DNA from: Henckelia pumila
Lineage: Eukaryota; Streptophyta; Magnoliopsida; Lamiales; Gesneriaceae
Assembly (NCBI RefSeq): GCF_033568475.1
Contig: NC_133122.1
Span: 157,535,361 to 157,599,360 of the forward strand
DNA length: 64,000 nt
Direction of reading: 5' to 3'
In this document: positions 9,813-19,855 of the stretch, piece by piece
Position numbering within the stretch: the stretch's first letter is position 1
Layout: every line of letters begins with the position of its first letter
Position numbers and translations under genes: made by a program
Notes under the pieces: model-generated
What the model saw: the letters and a program-made list of their open reading frames with translations, nothing else
The model's database searches: none
What the model was told of the DNA's origin: nothing

Positions 9813-11219
9813 TCACTCTGGTATCTGATAATCCTTGAGCGAGACTGTATCAGCATCTGCATTTCGAAGCCATCCGAACTTCTCCAAGAAAGGATTGTTC
9901 AAGATCTTTGTGGGGTAATTGTGAATAAAATTTTCCCACACATTCTCCCCTTGCAAATCTCTCATGACTTCCCAGAGGCAGCTGTTGCATTTGAACCCTG
10001 CACCGAAACTCACCATGAAAACCCTGTCACCTTTCTTCAACCTCTTCTTAGCGTCCATGTAAGCTAGAACATACCACAAGCTACTCGCCGACGTGTTCCC
10101 GAACCGATGCAGCGTCATCCTTGCCGGCTCCACGTCAAACTCACTCAGATTCAGACTCTGTCCAATGGCGTCGATTACAGCTTTCCCTCCCGTGTGTAAG
10201 CAGAAATGCTCCACCCCCGTCTTGAAGTTGATCTGCGGCCTCGCGGTCGACGCGGATTTGCTCCATTTTTGTTGGATTTTGGCGGCATATTGCAGCAAAG
10301 TGAAGCGAATGAGCTCCCGGAGGGGCAAGATTTTGGGAGCTATGTATTGTAAGTTGTCTACGAATGCCCGAGTGGCGGCGGAAGGGAGATTCTTGCCCAA
10401 GTAGAAGCCTTTGAACCCTTTATCATCTTCTTTTTGGACACAGCAGTTGTAGGATTCGTCGTTTCCTCCATGATGGGTTCTCACTAAAGATTTGAGCTTG
10501 AACATGGCCTTGTGCTTCAATGACGCCTTGTTCGTCAAAATCATGGCACACCCCCCTGTTCTAAACAGACAATTTGTTAGAATCATGGACCTCTCATTTC
10601 CGCTGTACCAATTCGAGCTCAAAGACTCGGAGGCTAAAACCAGGGCAACGGTATCTTTCCGGGTTTTGAAAATGTTTTCGACGACATTCACGGACACCAA
10701 GCTGGCACTGCATCCCATCCCAGAAAGATTATAAACCTTGATGTCTTCTCTCATGTTGTAATGATTTATAACCCTGGAAGATAAAGATGGGACAGTGGCG
10801 AACATGGATATGTTTAATACGAGGACGTCGATTTCTGAAGGAGAGACGTTCGTTCTCTTTATGAGCTTGTCGATACTGTCGTGGAAAAACTCATCCGCTT
10901 CCACAATCCCGTCGCGTACAGTGGGACACGTCTCCCGGCCTTCGAAAACCATCCTCGGAGCATAAGTCTCCTCACCGATGCCAGAGTTTACGATGGCTTT
11001 CAGGAGGAACTTGTACTCGTCGAGGCCGAGGTGTTCGTTTCTCATGATCACCTCCCCGGAGAATTTCGTGCTCAGCTTCCTCTCATCTGTGGGCATGTAA
11101 CACTCGTAGTCCAAAATGTAGCAGTTTTGGTGATGAAGTTTTTTGTCGAGATTTTTGTATAGCATGTAAAAGAGAGGCAGCAGAGGGAGAGAGCAGAACA
11201 AAATGTGAACAAGATCCAT
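9813..11219 (-). CDS. KCS: 3-ketoacyl-CoA synthase, KCS12/KCS19-like
   Basis: Intact 468-residue single-exon gene. Members of this family condense malonyl-CoA with long acyl-CoA in the endoplasmic reticulum, the first and chain-length-determining step of very-long-chain fatty acid elongation for waxes, cutin-associated lipids and sphingolipids. A hydrophobic N-terminus (residues 5-21) is a likely membrane anchor; the FAE1/CUT1 and C-terminal ACP-synthase-III-type domains follow. Family catalytic residues are all present with the expected spacing: Cys170 in GMGCSAS, His249 in THHGG, His338 and His342 in EHFCLHTGGKA, His371 and Asn375 in HRFGNTSASS. The short N-terminus with one hydrophobic segment resembles Arabidopsis KCS12/KCS19 rather than the longer FAE1/CER6 type; this assignment is from memory. 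The start is the first ATG, directly before the hydrophobic segment. Confidence 0.92.
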   Translation of the reverse strand: MDLVHILFCSLPLLPLFYMLYKNLDKKLHHQNCYILDYECYMPTDERKLSTKFSGEVIMRNEHLGLDEYKFLLKAIVNSGIGEETYAPRMVFEGRETCPTVRDGIVEADEFFHDSIDKLIKRTNVSPSEIDVLVLNISMFATVPSLSSRVINHYNMREDIKVYNLSGMGCSASLVSVNVVENIFKTRKDTVALVLASESLSSNWYSGNERSMILTNCLFRTGGCAMILTNKASLKHKAMFKLKSLVRTHHGGNDESYNCCVQKEDDKGFKGFYLGKNLPSAATRAFVDNLQYIAPKILPLRELIRFTLLQYAAKIQQKWSKSASTARPQINFKTGVEHFCLHTGGKAVIDAIGQSLNLSEFDVEPARMTLHRFGNTSASSLWYVLAYMDAKKRLKKGDRVFMVSFGAGFKCNSCLWEVMRDLQGENVWENFIHNYPTKILNNPFLEKFGWLRNADADTVSLKDYQIPE

Positions 11220-11276
11220 ATTAACTGCGACAAGTTAATTAGTTGATTGGAGAGAAATATGAGAATGGGCAATGTG

Positions 11277-11291
11277 TGTATATATATATAT
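11277..11291 (-). promoter_or_regulatory. probable TATA box of the KCS gene
   Basis: A TATATATATATA run lies 58-72 bp upstream of the ATG, which would give a 5' UTR of about 30-40 nt. It is the only TATA-like word close to the start. Confidence 0.45.
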
Positions 11292-11302
11292 GCTTTTGGA
11301 GC

Positions 11303-11481
11303 GGTAATGCTACATGTAACAAAGGATTACGCCATGGATTACACAATGTATTTGAAATTACATTATTATCCTACATGCATTTTTTAAAGATTTTTTCCAA
11401 ATAAAATAAAGAGATAATCATGTAATTTCAAGTTCACTGTGTAACCAAATGTGTAATCCTGTTTACATGTAGCATTAACCC
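11303..11481. mobile_element. MITE in the KCS promoter region
   Basis: About 179 bp with long terminal inverted repeats: the left end GGTAATGCTACATGTAAC pairs with the right end GTTTACATGTAGCATTAACC. The pairing continues inward through GGATTAC and TTGAAATTACAT for about 60 bp per side with a few mismatches. No ORF. It starts about 85 bp upstream of the KCS start codon. No certain target duplication, so the superfamily is open. Confidence 0.65.
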
Positions 11482-11800
11482 TTGCAGCAAATGAAAGCAA
11501 TTATGCATAATGCAGCATAAACTTAATATTACGTATGCTTGGCCAATTTGTGCTGTCTGTGGGAAGTTGCTTCGTTAATGTCTACATTCAATAAATATTT
11601 CCAACCCATATCCTGATTTCTCATTGATTGCGGTTAGTGTTTTGTCAGAAAGCGAATTAGTAGGTCGAAATCAAGATTCATGTCGTGCACCAATCTCTAC
11701 AATGATAAGATATCCTTTACTTTGGACATAAATTAAATATTATTTATGATTTTGTTTTTGAATTTCATCAAAAAATTATCGTATCAATTGAAATATCCTT
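11482..11800. other. KCS upstream intergenic
   Basis: AT-rich sequence; no gene, repeat or clear regulatory element recognised. Confidence 0.3.
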
Positions 11801-12000
11801 CCATGTTATGGGAAAATTCGACCCTACAATTGTGGTATTGCCCCAACTGTAGGGTGAAAGGTCCAGATTTGATTTATTTTCATGTGAGTTTCACATTTTT
11901 TGTGAACCCCACATAAAAATAATTATGTGTGCAAATCTGAACCCTTTCCCTACAGTTGGGGCAATACCATAACTGCAGGGTCGAAGATCCCCATGTTATG
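11801..12000. mobile_element. Mutator-type MITE with 10-bp TSD
   Basis: Body 11811-11990 (180 bp) flanked by CCATGTTATG at 11801-11810 and 11991-12000. The terminal inverted repeats are long: 11811-11855 reads GGAAAATTCGACCCTACA..., matched by the complement of 11950-11990 reading GGATCTTCGACCCTGCA..., both continuing into GGTATTGCCCCAACTGTAGGG. The 9-10-bp target duplication and long TIRs are typical of nonautonomous Mutator-like elements. No coding capacity. Confidence 0.8.
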
Positions 12001-13229
12001 ATGTTTATTTAGATCTTCTAATATGAATATTTGGTTGCATTCTCAACAACTCATTTATATGCTTACTTTGATGATGATTCATGATATACAAGAACCATAA
12101 TAATATATAATTCATATATTTTATTTTTCGAAAGATTACATTTTTGGTCCAACATATTTACATATTTGAGGTTATGATTATTTATCTAGTCGAATTTTAG
12201 TTTTAGTCATATACGTTTGAATTTTTTATAATTTTAGTTTTTTTTTATTTGAAAATATCGACTTAACACTACACACATCAAAATCATTTGATGTTTTATC
12301 AATGTCATGTCCTAGAAACAACTACAATTGCACCAAAAAAAATACTGCGGATTAAGATTGAAATTTGGAAAAGGTCACAAAAGATAAATATAAAAGACCC
12401 AAAATATTGCAATTTTCAAAGGCCCGAGTTTCGAAAATTTTATAAGGTACCTTCTGAGGGATGAGTCGGCTTCAGGGTACTACCTTGAGCCAGTTATCGA
12501 TCGACACGTGGCAATAAACTTTTTAAATTGTTTATTTGTAAAAAGTCTGCTGATTCTTTGGTTTGACTCTTCGTATCTCCGATCATGGTTAACCATGGTT
12601 TCGAAACCATTCATTTTAGATCTGAGAATCTTCATCCTCTCATTCTTTTATCATTTTCCTGAAAAAAATTACAACGAAGAACAAAACGATTTCAGCGGTT
12701 TTTATTTTTTTCACCAATCCACTCTAGTTTAAAAAGAAGTCGGTAGAAAAAGCTTATCGAAAGAGGGCTCCATCGTTAGTTGGGTGTCTCACGTGCAAAT
12801 CGAAGAGGTGCAGATTTATTTCAAGGGATCCATCATTAGTCGATATTATTCTAATCCTATTGTTCACTCTGTGAAAAAAAGATTTGCCTCTTGATAGTAT
12901 AAGTTTCAAAGACGAAAGAGGTGAAGATTTTCTGCAGATCGCGAGGTGCGGATCGGTTTCAAGGTCTTCATTGTTAGTCGGTATTTTTCTAACCTTATCG
13001 ATGCATTTTTCTTTGGGGGTGGGGTGGTTAACTGATTTTTGAACTTGTTTCAATATTAACTTTGGGTTAATTTGTCGAATGAATTAGTGATTAATTTGAT
13101 AATGGAGTTGACGCAAGTTTCAAATAAACAGCTGAATTTATGATGAGACAAAAAGTTAACCCATATTTTAGGTAAATGTGTTTTAAAAAACACGATGCTT
13201 TGTGAGTGTTCAAATCAGAAATCTGACGG
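12001..13229. other. intergenic between KCS region and STN1 palindrome
   Basis: AT-rich and without a recognised gene. Two imperfect copies of a block of about 60 bp (around 12802-12862 and 12946-13005, sharing TTTCAAGG and TTAGTCG) lie about 144 bp apart, and a third partial copy begins near 12768. A G-box-like CACGTGGC sits near 12505. Function unknown. Confidence 0.35.
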
Positions 13230-14084
13230 AAGATTAATCTTACAAAACAAGGAAAACCGTTCATAGAAAACAGTTCATAGATTTCCAAAAGACAATTTAA
13301 TTCTAAATGAAGAAATAATTCTGTTTTCTTGCTTAAAATCCGAACTAATATTTTCTAAACATTGATAAAATTAATTTAAAGAGTTTAAGGTCCTTAGCAG
13401 CAACAAATTCAATCAATTACTAAGAAATTCAGTAATTCATGCCCCAAACTCAAGCTATTAGTACAAATGACCCAAATATGCAGATGATTTGAGCCTTTGC
13501 GGTATTAATTGCGTGTGAAACTTCAAAAATAAAATAAAATTATTGAAATTTATTAATTTTCACTCCAATAACCAAAATTTCCCTCGAACAACTTTTGTTG
13601 TACTAAAAGAAGATAAATACCTAAATACTTGCATTAATAGATGAAATGATAAAATTAACTCTACCATTTTAAAAAAATGCAAGGTTTAAAAGTCGAACAC
13701 AAAGTCCAATGCTTAAAAATGATAAGTCAGATATTATGATTTCATCAACTACCAAAGAAGACATGTTGTGACAAGAATTTGAACCACCACCAGCGATAAA
13801 CCAACAATAACTGCAGAAAATCAATCATGTGACAAAAAATTGAACAACTAGATGTAAACCAATAATAAACTGCAGAAAATAAAACAAAATGCGACTAACG
13901 AACAAAAAATAAAACAAATTGAAGAATCTTATTATTTTTCCAAAGTGACTCGTTGCTTGCTTCAGTCTTTTCGTCGGTGGGTTTGGTCAGTCGATGGATT
14001 TCGGTGGTTGAGACCGTAGGCTTTCTGGCGCTTGAATGGGCGTATTCTGCATGTGGGGGTTGAGAAAATTCTAAGAAGTCAATG

Positions 14085-14086
<2 letters not shown>

Positions 14087-14133
<47 letters not shown>
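14087..14133. repeat. (TA)n microsatellite
   Basis: An uninterrupted TA run; the mirrored run in the right arm (about 19817-19852) is shorter. Confidence 0.9.
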
Positions 14134-14136
<3 letters not shown>

Positions 14137-14503
14137 AGGTAAATATATAAATTTGTCTTTGTAGGGAGTCAAAAAACAAGTGTTGGAAAAGTTAGTGAAT
14201 GAATAATCGGAGGGAAATAAGTTTGTCCAAATTTTTGGAGAAATTGTTGAATTAATTGGAGGAAAAAGTCTTGTCCCACGTTGAAAGAATTCCAATGTGT
14301 TTGTATACTTAAATAATTCAACTTTGGATTATGGGATTGATCCCTTAGGGCACCGATGTTTTGTAAAGGGGCAAGACGCTAATTGATGCAACTAACACAC
14401 GCGCACGGCCGGCGCGGTGAGGTGAGGTCTTATGATCCTATTATTTTTTTTTGGATAAAATTGAGTTAAAATGCGCAGCCCTCACCTACTGCATAAAAGT
14501 GGC

Positions 14504-14672
14504 CGCCCGAGCGGTCAAATATTACCGCTCGAGCGCAACACTATATTCTGCGGACAAAAGGTTGGCCAAGAGTGTCCGCCCGAGTGGTAGAATTTTACCG
14601 CTCGGGCGCAGCAACAAAAGTGCGAGACAGAAGGGTTGGCGGCCCGAGCGGTAAAAAGTTACCACTCGAGCG
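14504..14672. repeat. three tandem GC-rich palindromes upstream of STN1
   Basis: Three hairpin-forming words of about 32 bp at 14504-14536, 14578-14609 and 14642-14672, each of the form GCCCGAGCGGT - A/T core - ACCGCTCGAGCGC, spaced about 64-74 bp apart by unrelated sequence. The same three occur in the right arm (19095-19263). They lie 450-620 bp upstream of the STN1 start codon. Confidence 0.75.
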
Positions 14673-15060
14673 TGTCGTCTGTGCTCCGAAAAGTTGCATT
14701 TTTTTGGGCTTTTTCTGTCATTGATTGCATCCTTAGGCCATAAGATGTGTATTTAGACATCATGGTATATATATAACTGATCATATATGCAGAAATAAGT
14801 ATGTTAACAATCTGATAACTATTTCTGCAAAATCTCTCCTCCTTCTCACAAAAAAAAAAGTTGACACATATTTTCTTTCGACGAAGAACGAGATATTTGT
14901 TGTATCTTATAGACGATTGCCGCCAACGCCAACGTTGAGCACTGTTAACGGGCAATTTCGTTTTACGGATAGAAAGATTTTCTCGCCTCGACTTGTTTGT
15001 TGGTGGTGTTGCTGTTATTGGTGTTGTGGTTCAGAATTCGGGTCCTTAATTTATGATATT

Positions 15061-15072
15061 TTTGGTTTCCAG
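15061..15072 (+). promoter_or_regulatory. possible 3' splice site of a 5'-UTR intron of STN1 (left copy)
   Basis: TTTTGGTTTCCAG followed by GTAGAGTGG lies about 46 bp before the start codon, a good acceptor context. No donor could be fixed with certainty, so a 5'-UTR intron is only suggested. Confidence 0.3.
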
Positions 15073-15118
15073 GTAGAGTGGTGTTGTGAGTTTAATATCG
15101 GATAGATCGAGCCAAACA

Positions 15119-15595
15119 ATGGACGTCAAATTGTTGGCTTTGGATTTCCTTGCTCTTACGCCCTGCCCCACAGGCCTATCCCGAAGAGGTATGCCTGTTT
15201 TACATGTCGAGTCTCTGGGAATCGTGGTGACCCGGGAGCACAAACCAGGGAAGTTCCTGAAATTCACCATCGATGATGGCACTGGTTGTATCCCCTGTGT
15301 CCTCTGGCTCAATCAACTCGTCTCTCCTTACTTCTCCAGGCGCGATCCATCAGTTGTTCGATTTAATGCCGATATGGCAGCCAAACTTACCTCGCAGATT
15401 CACCTGGGTGCTGTCGCAAGGGTCCGCGGGAAAGTGAAGGCCTACAGGGGCACGCTCCAAATAACTGTTTCCCATGTTGTTTTGGAAGCAGACCCGAATG
15501 CACAAGTGCTGCACTGGTTGGATTGTGTGAGGTTGGGGAGAAATTGTTACGACAAGTTTCCCAACAACAGAGACAAGGGTAAAAAATCATGTTGA
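15119..15595 (+). CDS. STN1: CST complex subunit STN1, left copy
   Basis: 158 residues, intronless coding region, about the length of Arabidopsis STN1 (160). STN1 is the small OB-fold subunit of the CTC1-STN1-TEN1 complex, which binds single-stranded DNA, caps telomeres and recruits DNA polymerase alpha-primase in the nucleus. Family wording is clear: VKLLALDFLALT at the N-terminus, RRGMPV, KPGKFLKFTIDDGTGC (OB-fold strands), VLWLNQL, GAVARVRGKV, RGTLQITV, and NAQVLHWLDCVRL near the C-terminus. The ATG at 15119 is chosen because it immediately precedes the conserved VKLLALD; an in-frame GTG further up is not credible. It faces the second copy at 18172-18648. The proteins differ at two positions only (His/Asn after the TRE motif; Val/Ala in RDPS-VRF). 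Confidence 0.88.
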   Translation: MDVKLLALDFLALTPCPTGLSRRGMPVLHVESLGIVVTREHKPGKFLKFTIDDGTGCIPCVLWLNQLVSPYFSRRDPSVVRFNADMAAKLTSQIHLGAVARVRGKVKAYRGTLQITVSHVVLEADPNAQVLHWLDCVRLGRNCYDKFPNNRDKGKKSC

Positions 15596-16658
15596 TCAAT
15601 TTGAAACTTTACACTGATCTTTCTGGGTACGTACAAAAACAAATTCAGGGTTGATCTCTGATGATTATTGTGTATGATGATCTGGTGAATATATGTAGTT
15701 GTTTTGGGTTCATCCTTTATCTACTCCATCGTTTTTTCTTGAGTGGGAAGGGGTTTGTCCGAGACTTCGATCTCATAATCAACTATAATTCATCGACTCT
15801 AGTCTATGACCATATATCATTTTCATCTTTAATTTCTGCAGTTTTTTTTGGTTATATCAATCTGTTCGAAGATATGCCCTGTCCTACCATATTTTATTTA
15901 TATTTACCGAGGGATTCATGAATTAGATTTGGTGTGCACATGAAATTTATGTAATAAATTATATATTATTACAAAAAATATAATATACATAATTTTAAAA
16001 ATTCATTACACTGTACTATTGAAAAAATATGAGACAATTGTTTTTTTTGGGTTATTTATTTTTTCAGATTTTGATTTTTGTCCGCTAACTTTGTCTTTTT
16101 TTTTTTTGCAATTATAGTGTTTTTTTTCGATTTGACGTTACCATGAAAACAATGTAGTGTTGATGTGTCGTTGATTTGTATAATGTCATATCAACAATTT
16201 CAATGAAAAAAAACTAGAATTGACAAAAATAAAAAATTGTACGACTAAAACTGAAATTTGATAAAAATAGATGATCAGCATCGTAAAATGACAATTTACA
16301 CGACCAAAAATGCAGTTTTCCAAAAAAAAAAAAATTGAACTTTAGTGGATCAAGTTATAAACTTACATAATAAAAAAAATATTTGGAGGGAGCTACAACC
16401 TTACATTGACCTAAACTAGATCTGTTATTGTTTATTTACATAGAGTGCTTGATTTCATTTTATTTTATCATCTTGTAGTTATATATTATTCATCGTCTAT
16501 TATTCGAATCAAATGTGTCCAAAAATAATAGTTTCTTGCACATGATGATACAATTTCATGATTCATCTTTGTGTTCAAAGAGGTAGAAGAATGTAATGGC
16601 TCATCCGCCAAACCTTACAACTCCACGAAAATTTATAATTTAACCCCACCACATCCGC

Positions 16659-16933
16659 ATATATCTTTCAACTAACTATTCCATCTAAATAACTTCTCTT
16701 CTTTTCCCTATATGTGATTTCGCCATAGTCATCTAAAAAAGTAAAAATCTTAACTCGATTTAAAAATAAATTAAGAAACCAAGATCTCATGATAACATTA
16801 ATCTGTGGAGACGGGAGAGTATATATATTTTGAGATTTGGGGTTATTATTAGGTTTATCAAATAAAAGTTTGTCTTTGGAGTATCACGAAATATTGGAAG
16901 ATCGAAGCCATATAATTTGGAGAAGAAATTGCA

Positions 16934-16971
<38 letters not shown>

Positions 16972-17103
16972 CAAGCAACTAAACCATGTAATCCTTTCAT
17001 TAGTCAGTCAATATGACCTGGTCACGTTGAAGAGTTACGTAACCAAGTGTAGCAGTAATAACAGTGGGGACTACTTTAACAAAGCCATGGAGTTGTAAGG
17101 TTT
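16659..17103. other. spacer of the STN1 palindrome
   Basis: About 445 bp not shared between the arms. Holds an ATT/TTA triplet run (about 16934-16970) and, at its right edge, one copy of GGAGTTGTAAGGTTTGGCGG, which is repeated 49 bp further in the right arm. No gene. Confidence 0.6.
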
Positions 17104-18171
17104 GGCGGATGTGATGGGGTTAAGTTATAATTTTCGTGGAGTTGTAAGGTTTGGCGGATGAGCCATTACATTCTTCTACCTCTTTGAACATAAAGATGAA
17201 TCATGAAATTGTATCATCATGTGCAAGAAACTACTATTTTTGGACACCATTTGATTCGAATAATAAACGATGAATAATATATAACTACGAGATGATAAAA
17301 TAAAATGAAATCAAGCAATCTATGTAAATAAACAAGGACAGATCTAGTTTAGGTCAATGTAAGGTTGTAGCTCACTCCAAGATTTTTTTTTATTAGGTAA
17401 GTCTATAACTTGATCCACTAAAGTTCAATTTTATTTTTTTTTGGAAAACTGCATTTTTGGTCGTGTATATTGCCATTTTACGATTTTGAACATCTATTTT
17501 ATCAAATTTCAGTTTTAGTCGTACAATTTTTTTATTTTTGTCAATTCTAGTCTTTTTCATTGAAATGATTGATATGACATTATACAAATCAACGACACAT
17601 CAACACTACATTGTTTTCATAGTGACGTCAAATCGAAAAAAATACACTATAATTGCCAAAAAAAAAAAGGACAAAGTTAGCTGGCAAAAATCGAAATCTG
17701 ACAAAATAAATAACCCAAAAAAAAAACAATTGTCTCATATTTTTTCAATAGTATAGTGTAATGAATTTTTAAAATTATATATATTATATTTTTTGTAATA
17801 ATATATAATTTATTACATAAATTTCATGTGCACACCAAATCTAATTCATGAATCCCTCGGTAAATATAAATAAAATATGGTAGGACAGGGCATATCTTCG
17901 AACAGATTGATATAACCAAAAAAAACTGCAGAAATTAAAGATGAAAATGATATATGGTCATGGACTAGAGTCGATGAATTATAGTTGATTATGAGATCGA
18001 AGTCTCGGACAAACCCCTTCCCACTCAAGAAAAAACGATGGAGTAGACAAAGGATGAACCCAAAACAACTACATATATTCACCAGATCATCATACACAAT
18101 AATCATCAGAGATCAACCCTGAATTTGTTTTTGTACGTACCCAGAAAGATCAGTGTAAAGTTTCAAATTGA

Positions 18172-18648
18172 TCAACATGATTTTTTACCCTTGTCTCTGT
18201 TGTTGGGAAACTTGTCGTAACAATTCCTCCCCAACCTCACACAATCCAACCAGTGCAGCACTTGTGCATTCGGGTCTGCTTCCAAAACAACATGGGAAAC
18301 CGTTATTTGGAGCGTGCCCCTGTAGGCCTTCACTTTCCCGCGGACCCTTGCGACAGCACCCAGGTGAATCTGCGAGGTAAGTTTGGCTGCCATATCGGCA
18401 TTAAATCGAACAGCTGATGGATCGCGCCTGGAGAAGTAAGGAGAGACGAGTTGATTGAGCCAGAGGACACAGGGGATGCAACCAGTGCCATCATCGATGG
18501 TGAATTTCAGGAACTTCCCTGGTTTGTTCTCTCGGGTCACCACGATTCCCAGAGACTCGACATGTAAAACAGGCATACCTCTTCGGGATAGGCCTGTGGG
18601 GCAGGGCGTAAGAGCAAGGAAATCCAAAGCCAACAATTTGACGTCCAT
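18172..18648 (-). CDS. STN1: CST complex subunit STN1, right copy
   Basis: 158 residues, open from the ATG at 18648 to the stop at 18172, and the same OB-fold protein as the left copy with two amino-acid differences. All STN1 landmarks (DDGTGC, VLWLNQL, GAVARVRGKV, VLHWLDCVRL) are intact, so both copies could be functional. The two genes converge: their stop codons are 2.6 kb apart and their shared 3' flanks lie between them, so read-through from either copy would make RNA complementary to the other. The upstream flank repeats the splice-acceptor-like word and the three palindromes of the left copy. Confidence 0.88.
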   Translation of the reverse strand: MDVKLLALDFLALTPCPTGLSRRGMPVLHVESLGIVVTRENKPGKFLKFTIDDGTGCIPCVLWLNQLVSPYFSRRDPSAVRFNADMAAKLTSQIHLGAVARVRGKVKAYRGTLQITVSHVVLEADPNAQVLHWLDCVRLGRNCYDKFPNNRDKGKKSC

Positions 18649-19094
18649 TGTTTGGCTCGATCTATCCGATATTAAACTCACAACACCACTCTACCTGGAA
18701 ACCAAAAATATCATAAATTAAGGACCCGAATTCTGAACCACAACACCAATAACAGCAACACCACCAACAAACAAGTCGAGGCGAGAAAATCTTTCTATCC
18801 GTAAAATGAAATTGCCCGTTAACAGTGCTCAACGTTGGCGTTGGGGGCAATCGTCTATAAGATACAACAAATATCTCGTTCTTCGTCGAAAGAAAATATG
18901 TGTCAACTTTTTTTTTTGTGAGAAGGAGGAGAGATTTTGCAGAAATAGTTATCAGATTGTTAACATACTTATTTCTGCATATATGATCAGTTATATATAT
19001 ACCATGATGTCTAAATACACATCTTATGGCCTAAGGATGCAATCAATGACAGAAAAAGCCCAAAAAAACGCAACTTTTCGGAGCACAGACGACA

Positions 19095-19263
19095 CGCTCG
19101 AGCGGTAACTTTTTACCGCTCGGGCCGCCAACCCTTCTGTCTCGCACTTTTGTTGCTGCGCCCGAGCGGTAAAATTCTACCGCTCGGGCGGACACTCTTG
19201 GCCAACCTTTTGTCCGCAGAATATAGTGTTGCGCTTGAGCGGTAATATTTGACCGCTCGGGCG
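19095..19263. repeat. three tandem GC-rich palindromes (right arm)
   Basis: Mirror images of the palindromes at 14504-14672, at about 19095-19125, 19158-19189 and 19231-19263. Single-base differences between the arms fall within the palindromes (for example CGCTTGAGCGG here versus a CTCGAG form on the left). Confidence 0.75.
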
Positions 19264-19452
19264 GCCACTTTTATGCAGTAGGTGAGGGCTGCGCATTTTA
19301 ACTCAATTTTATCCAAAAAAAAATAATAGGATCATAAGACCTCACCTCACCGCGCCGGCCGTGCGCGTGTGTTAGTTGCATCAATTAGCGTCTTGCCCCT
19401 TTACAAAACATCGGTGCCCTAAGGGACCAATCCCATAATCCAAAGTTGAATT

Positions 19453-19633
19453 CCCGAAAGGGCTGCCGTCCGATGGGTACACGAAAGAAGGCACATCCAT
19501 TGTCGGGAAAAGGCTTGGAGCTGCCGCTTTGAAATTTAGCTCTTCCGCTTCGTGTCGTGGATCTCTTCAAAAGCAGTTTCCCACCATACCATGAAGGCAT
19601 TAGGAAAGCTCATCTGAGACCCCTAAAGGGACT
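19453..19633. other. 181-bp block present only in the right arm
   Basis: Breaks the pairing between TTGAATT and ATTTAAG, which are adjacent in the left arm. About half G+C, clearly richer than the surroundings. No inverted ends and no recognised coding sequence. Either an insertion here (for example organelle or filler DNA at a repaired break) or a deletion from the left arm. Confidence 0.6.
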
Positions 19634-19811
19634 ATTTAAGTATACAAACACATTGGAGTTCTTTCAACGTGGGACAAGACTTTTTCCTCCAATTAATTCA
19701 ACAATTTCTCCAAAAATTTGGACAAACTTATTTCCCTCCGATTATTCATTCACTAACTTTTCCAACACTTGTTTTTTGACTCCCTACAAAGACCAATTTA
19801 TATATTTACCT

Positions 19812-19855
<44 letters not shown>

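Larger units (their letters stand above)
13230..16658 (+). repeat. left arm of a large inverted repeat (STN1 palindrome)
   Basis: Reverse complement of 17104-20690, matching over the full length with scattered substitutions and small indels. Coordinates in the STN1 part obey left + right = 33767. The outer edge is near TCTTACAAAACAAGG (about 13228); the inner edge is after CCACATCCGC (about 16658). The arm contains a TA microsatellite (14087-14133), three GC-rich palindromes (14504-14672), STN1 and its flanks. An 18-bp local duplication (near 13260-13278) is present only in this arm. Confidence 0.92.

Noticed and set aside
14917..15105. 62-codon frame (and mirror 18662-18850) with CCWCCCYWCC-like sequence
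   Set aside because: It is the GT-rich leader of STN1 just before a splice-acceptor-like word; more likely 5' UTR than protein.
16034..16335. Possible transposon with TTTTTGGTCGTGTA-like end (mirror near 17450-17740; similar words near 12140-12420)
   Set aside because: No matching opposite end or target duplication found; AT-rich similarity only.
16934..16970. Repeat array as CRISPR or satellite
   Set aside because: It is a simple ATT/TTA microsatellite without spacers; no CRISPR array occurs in this plant DNA.
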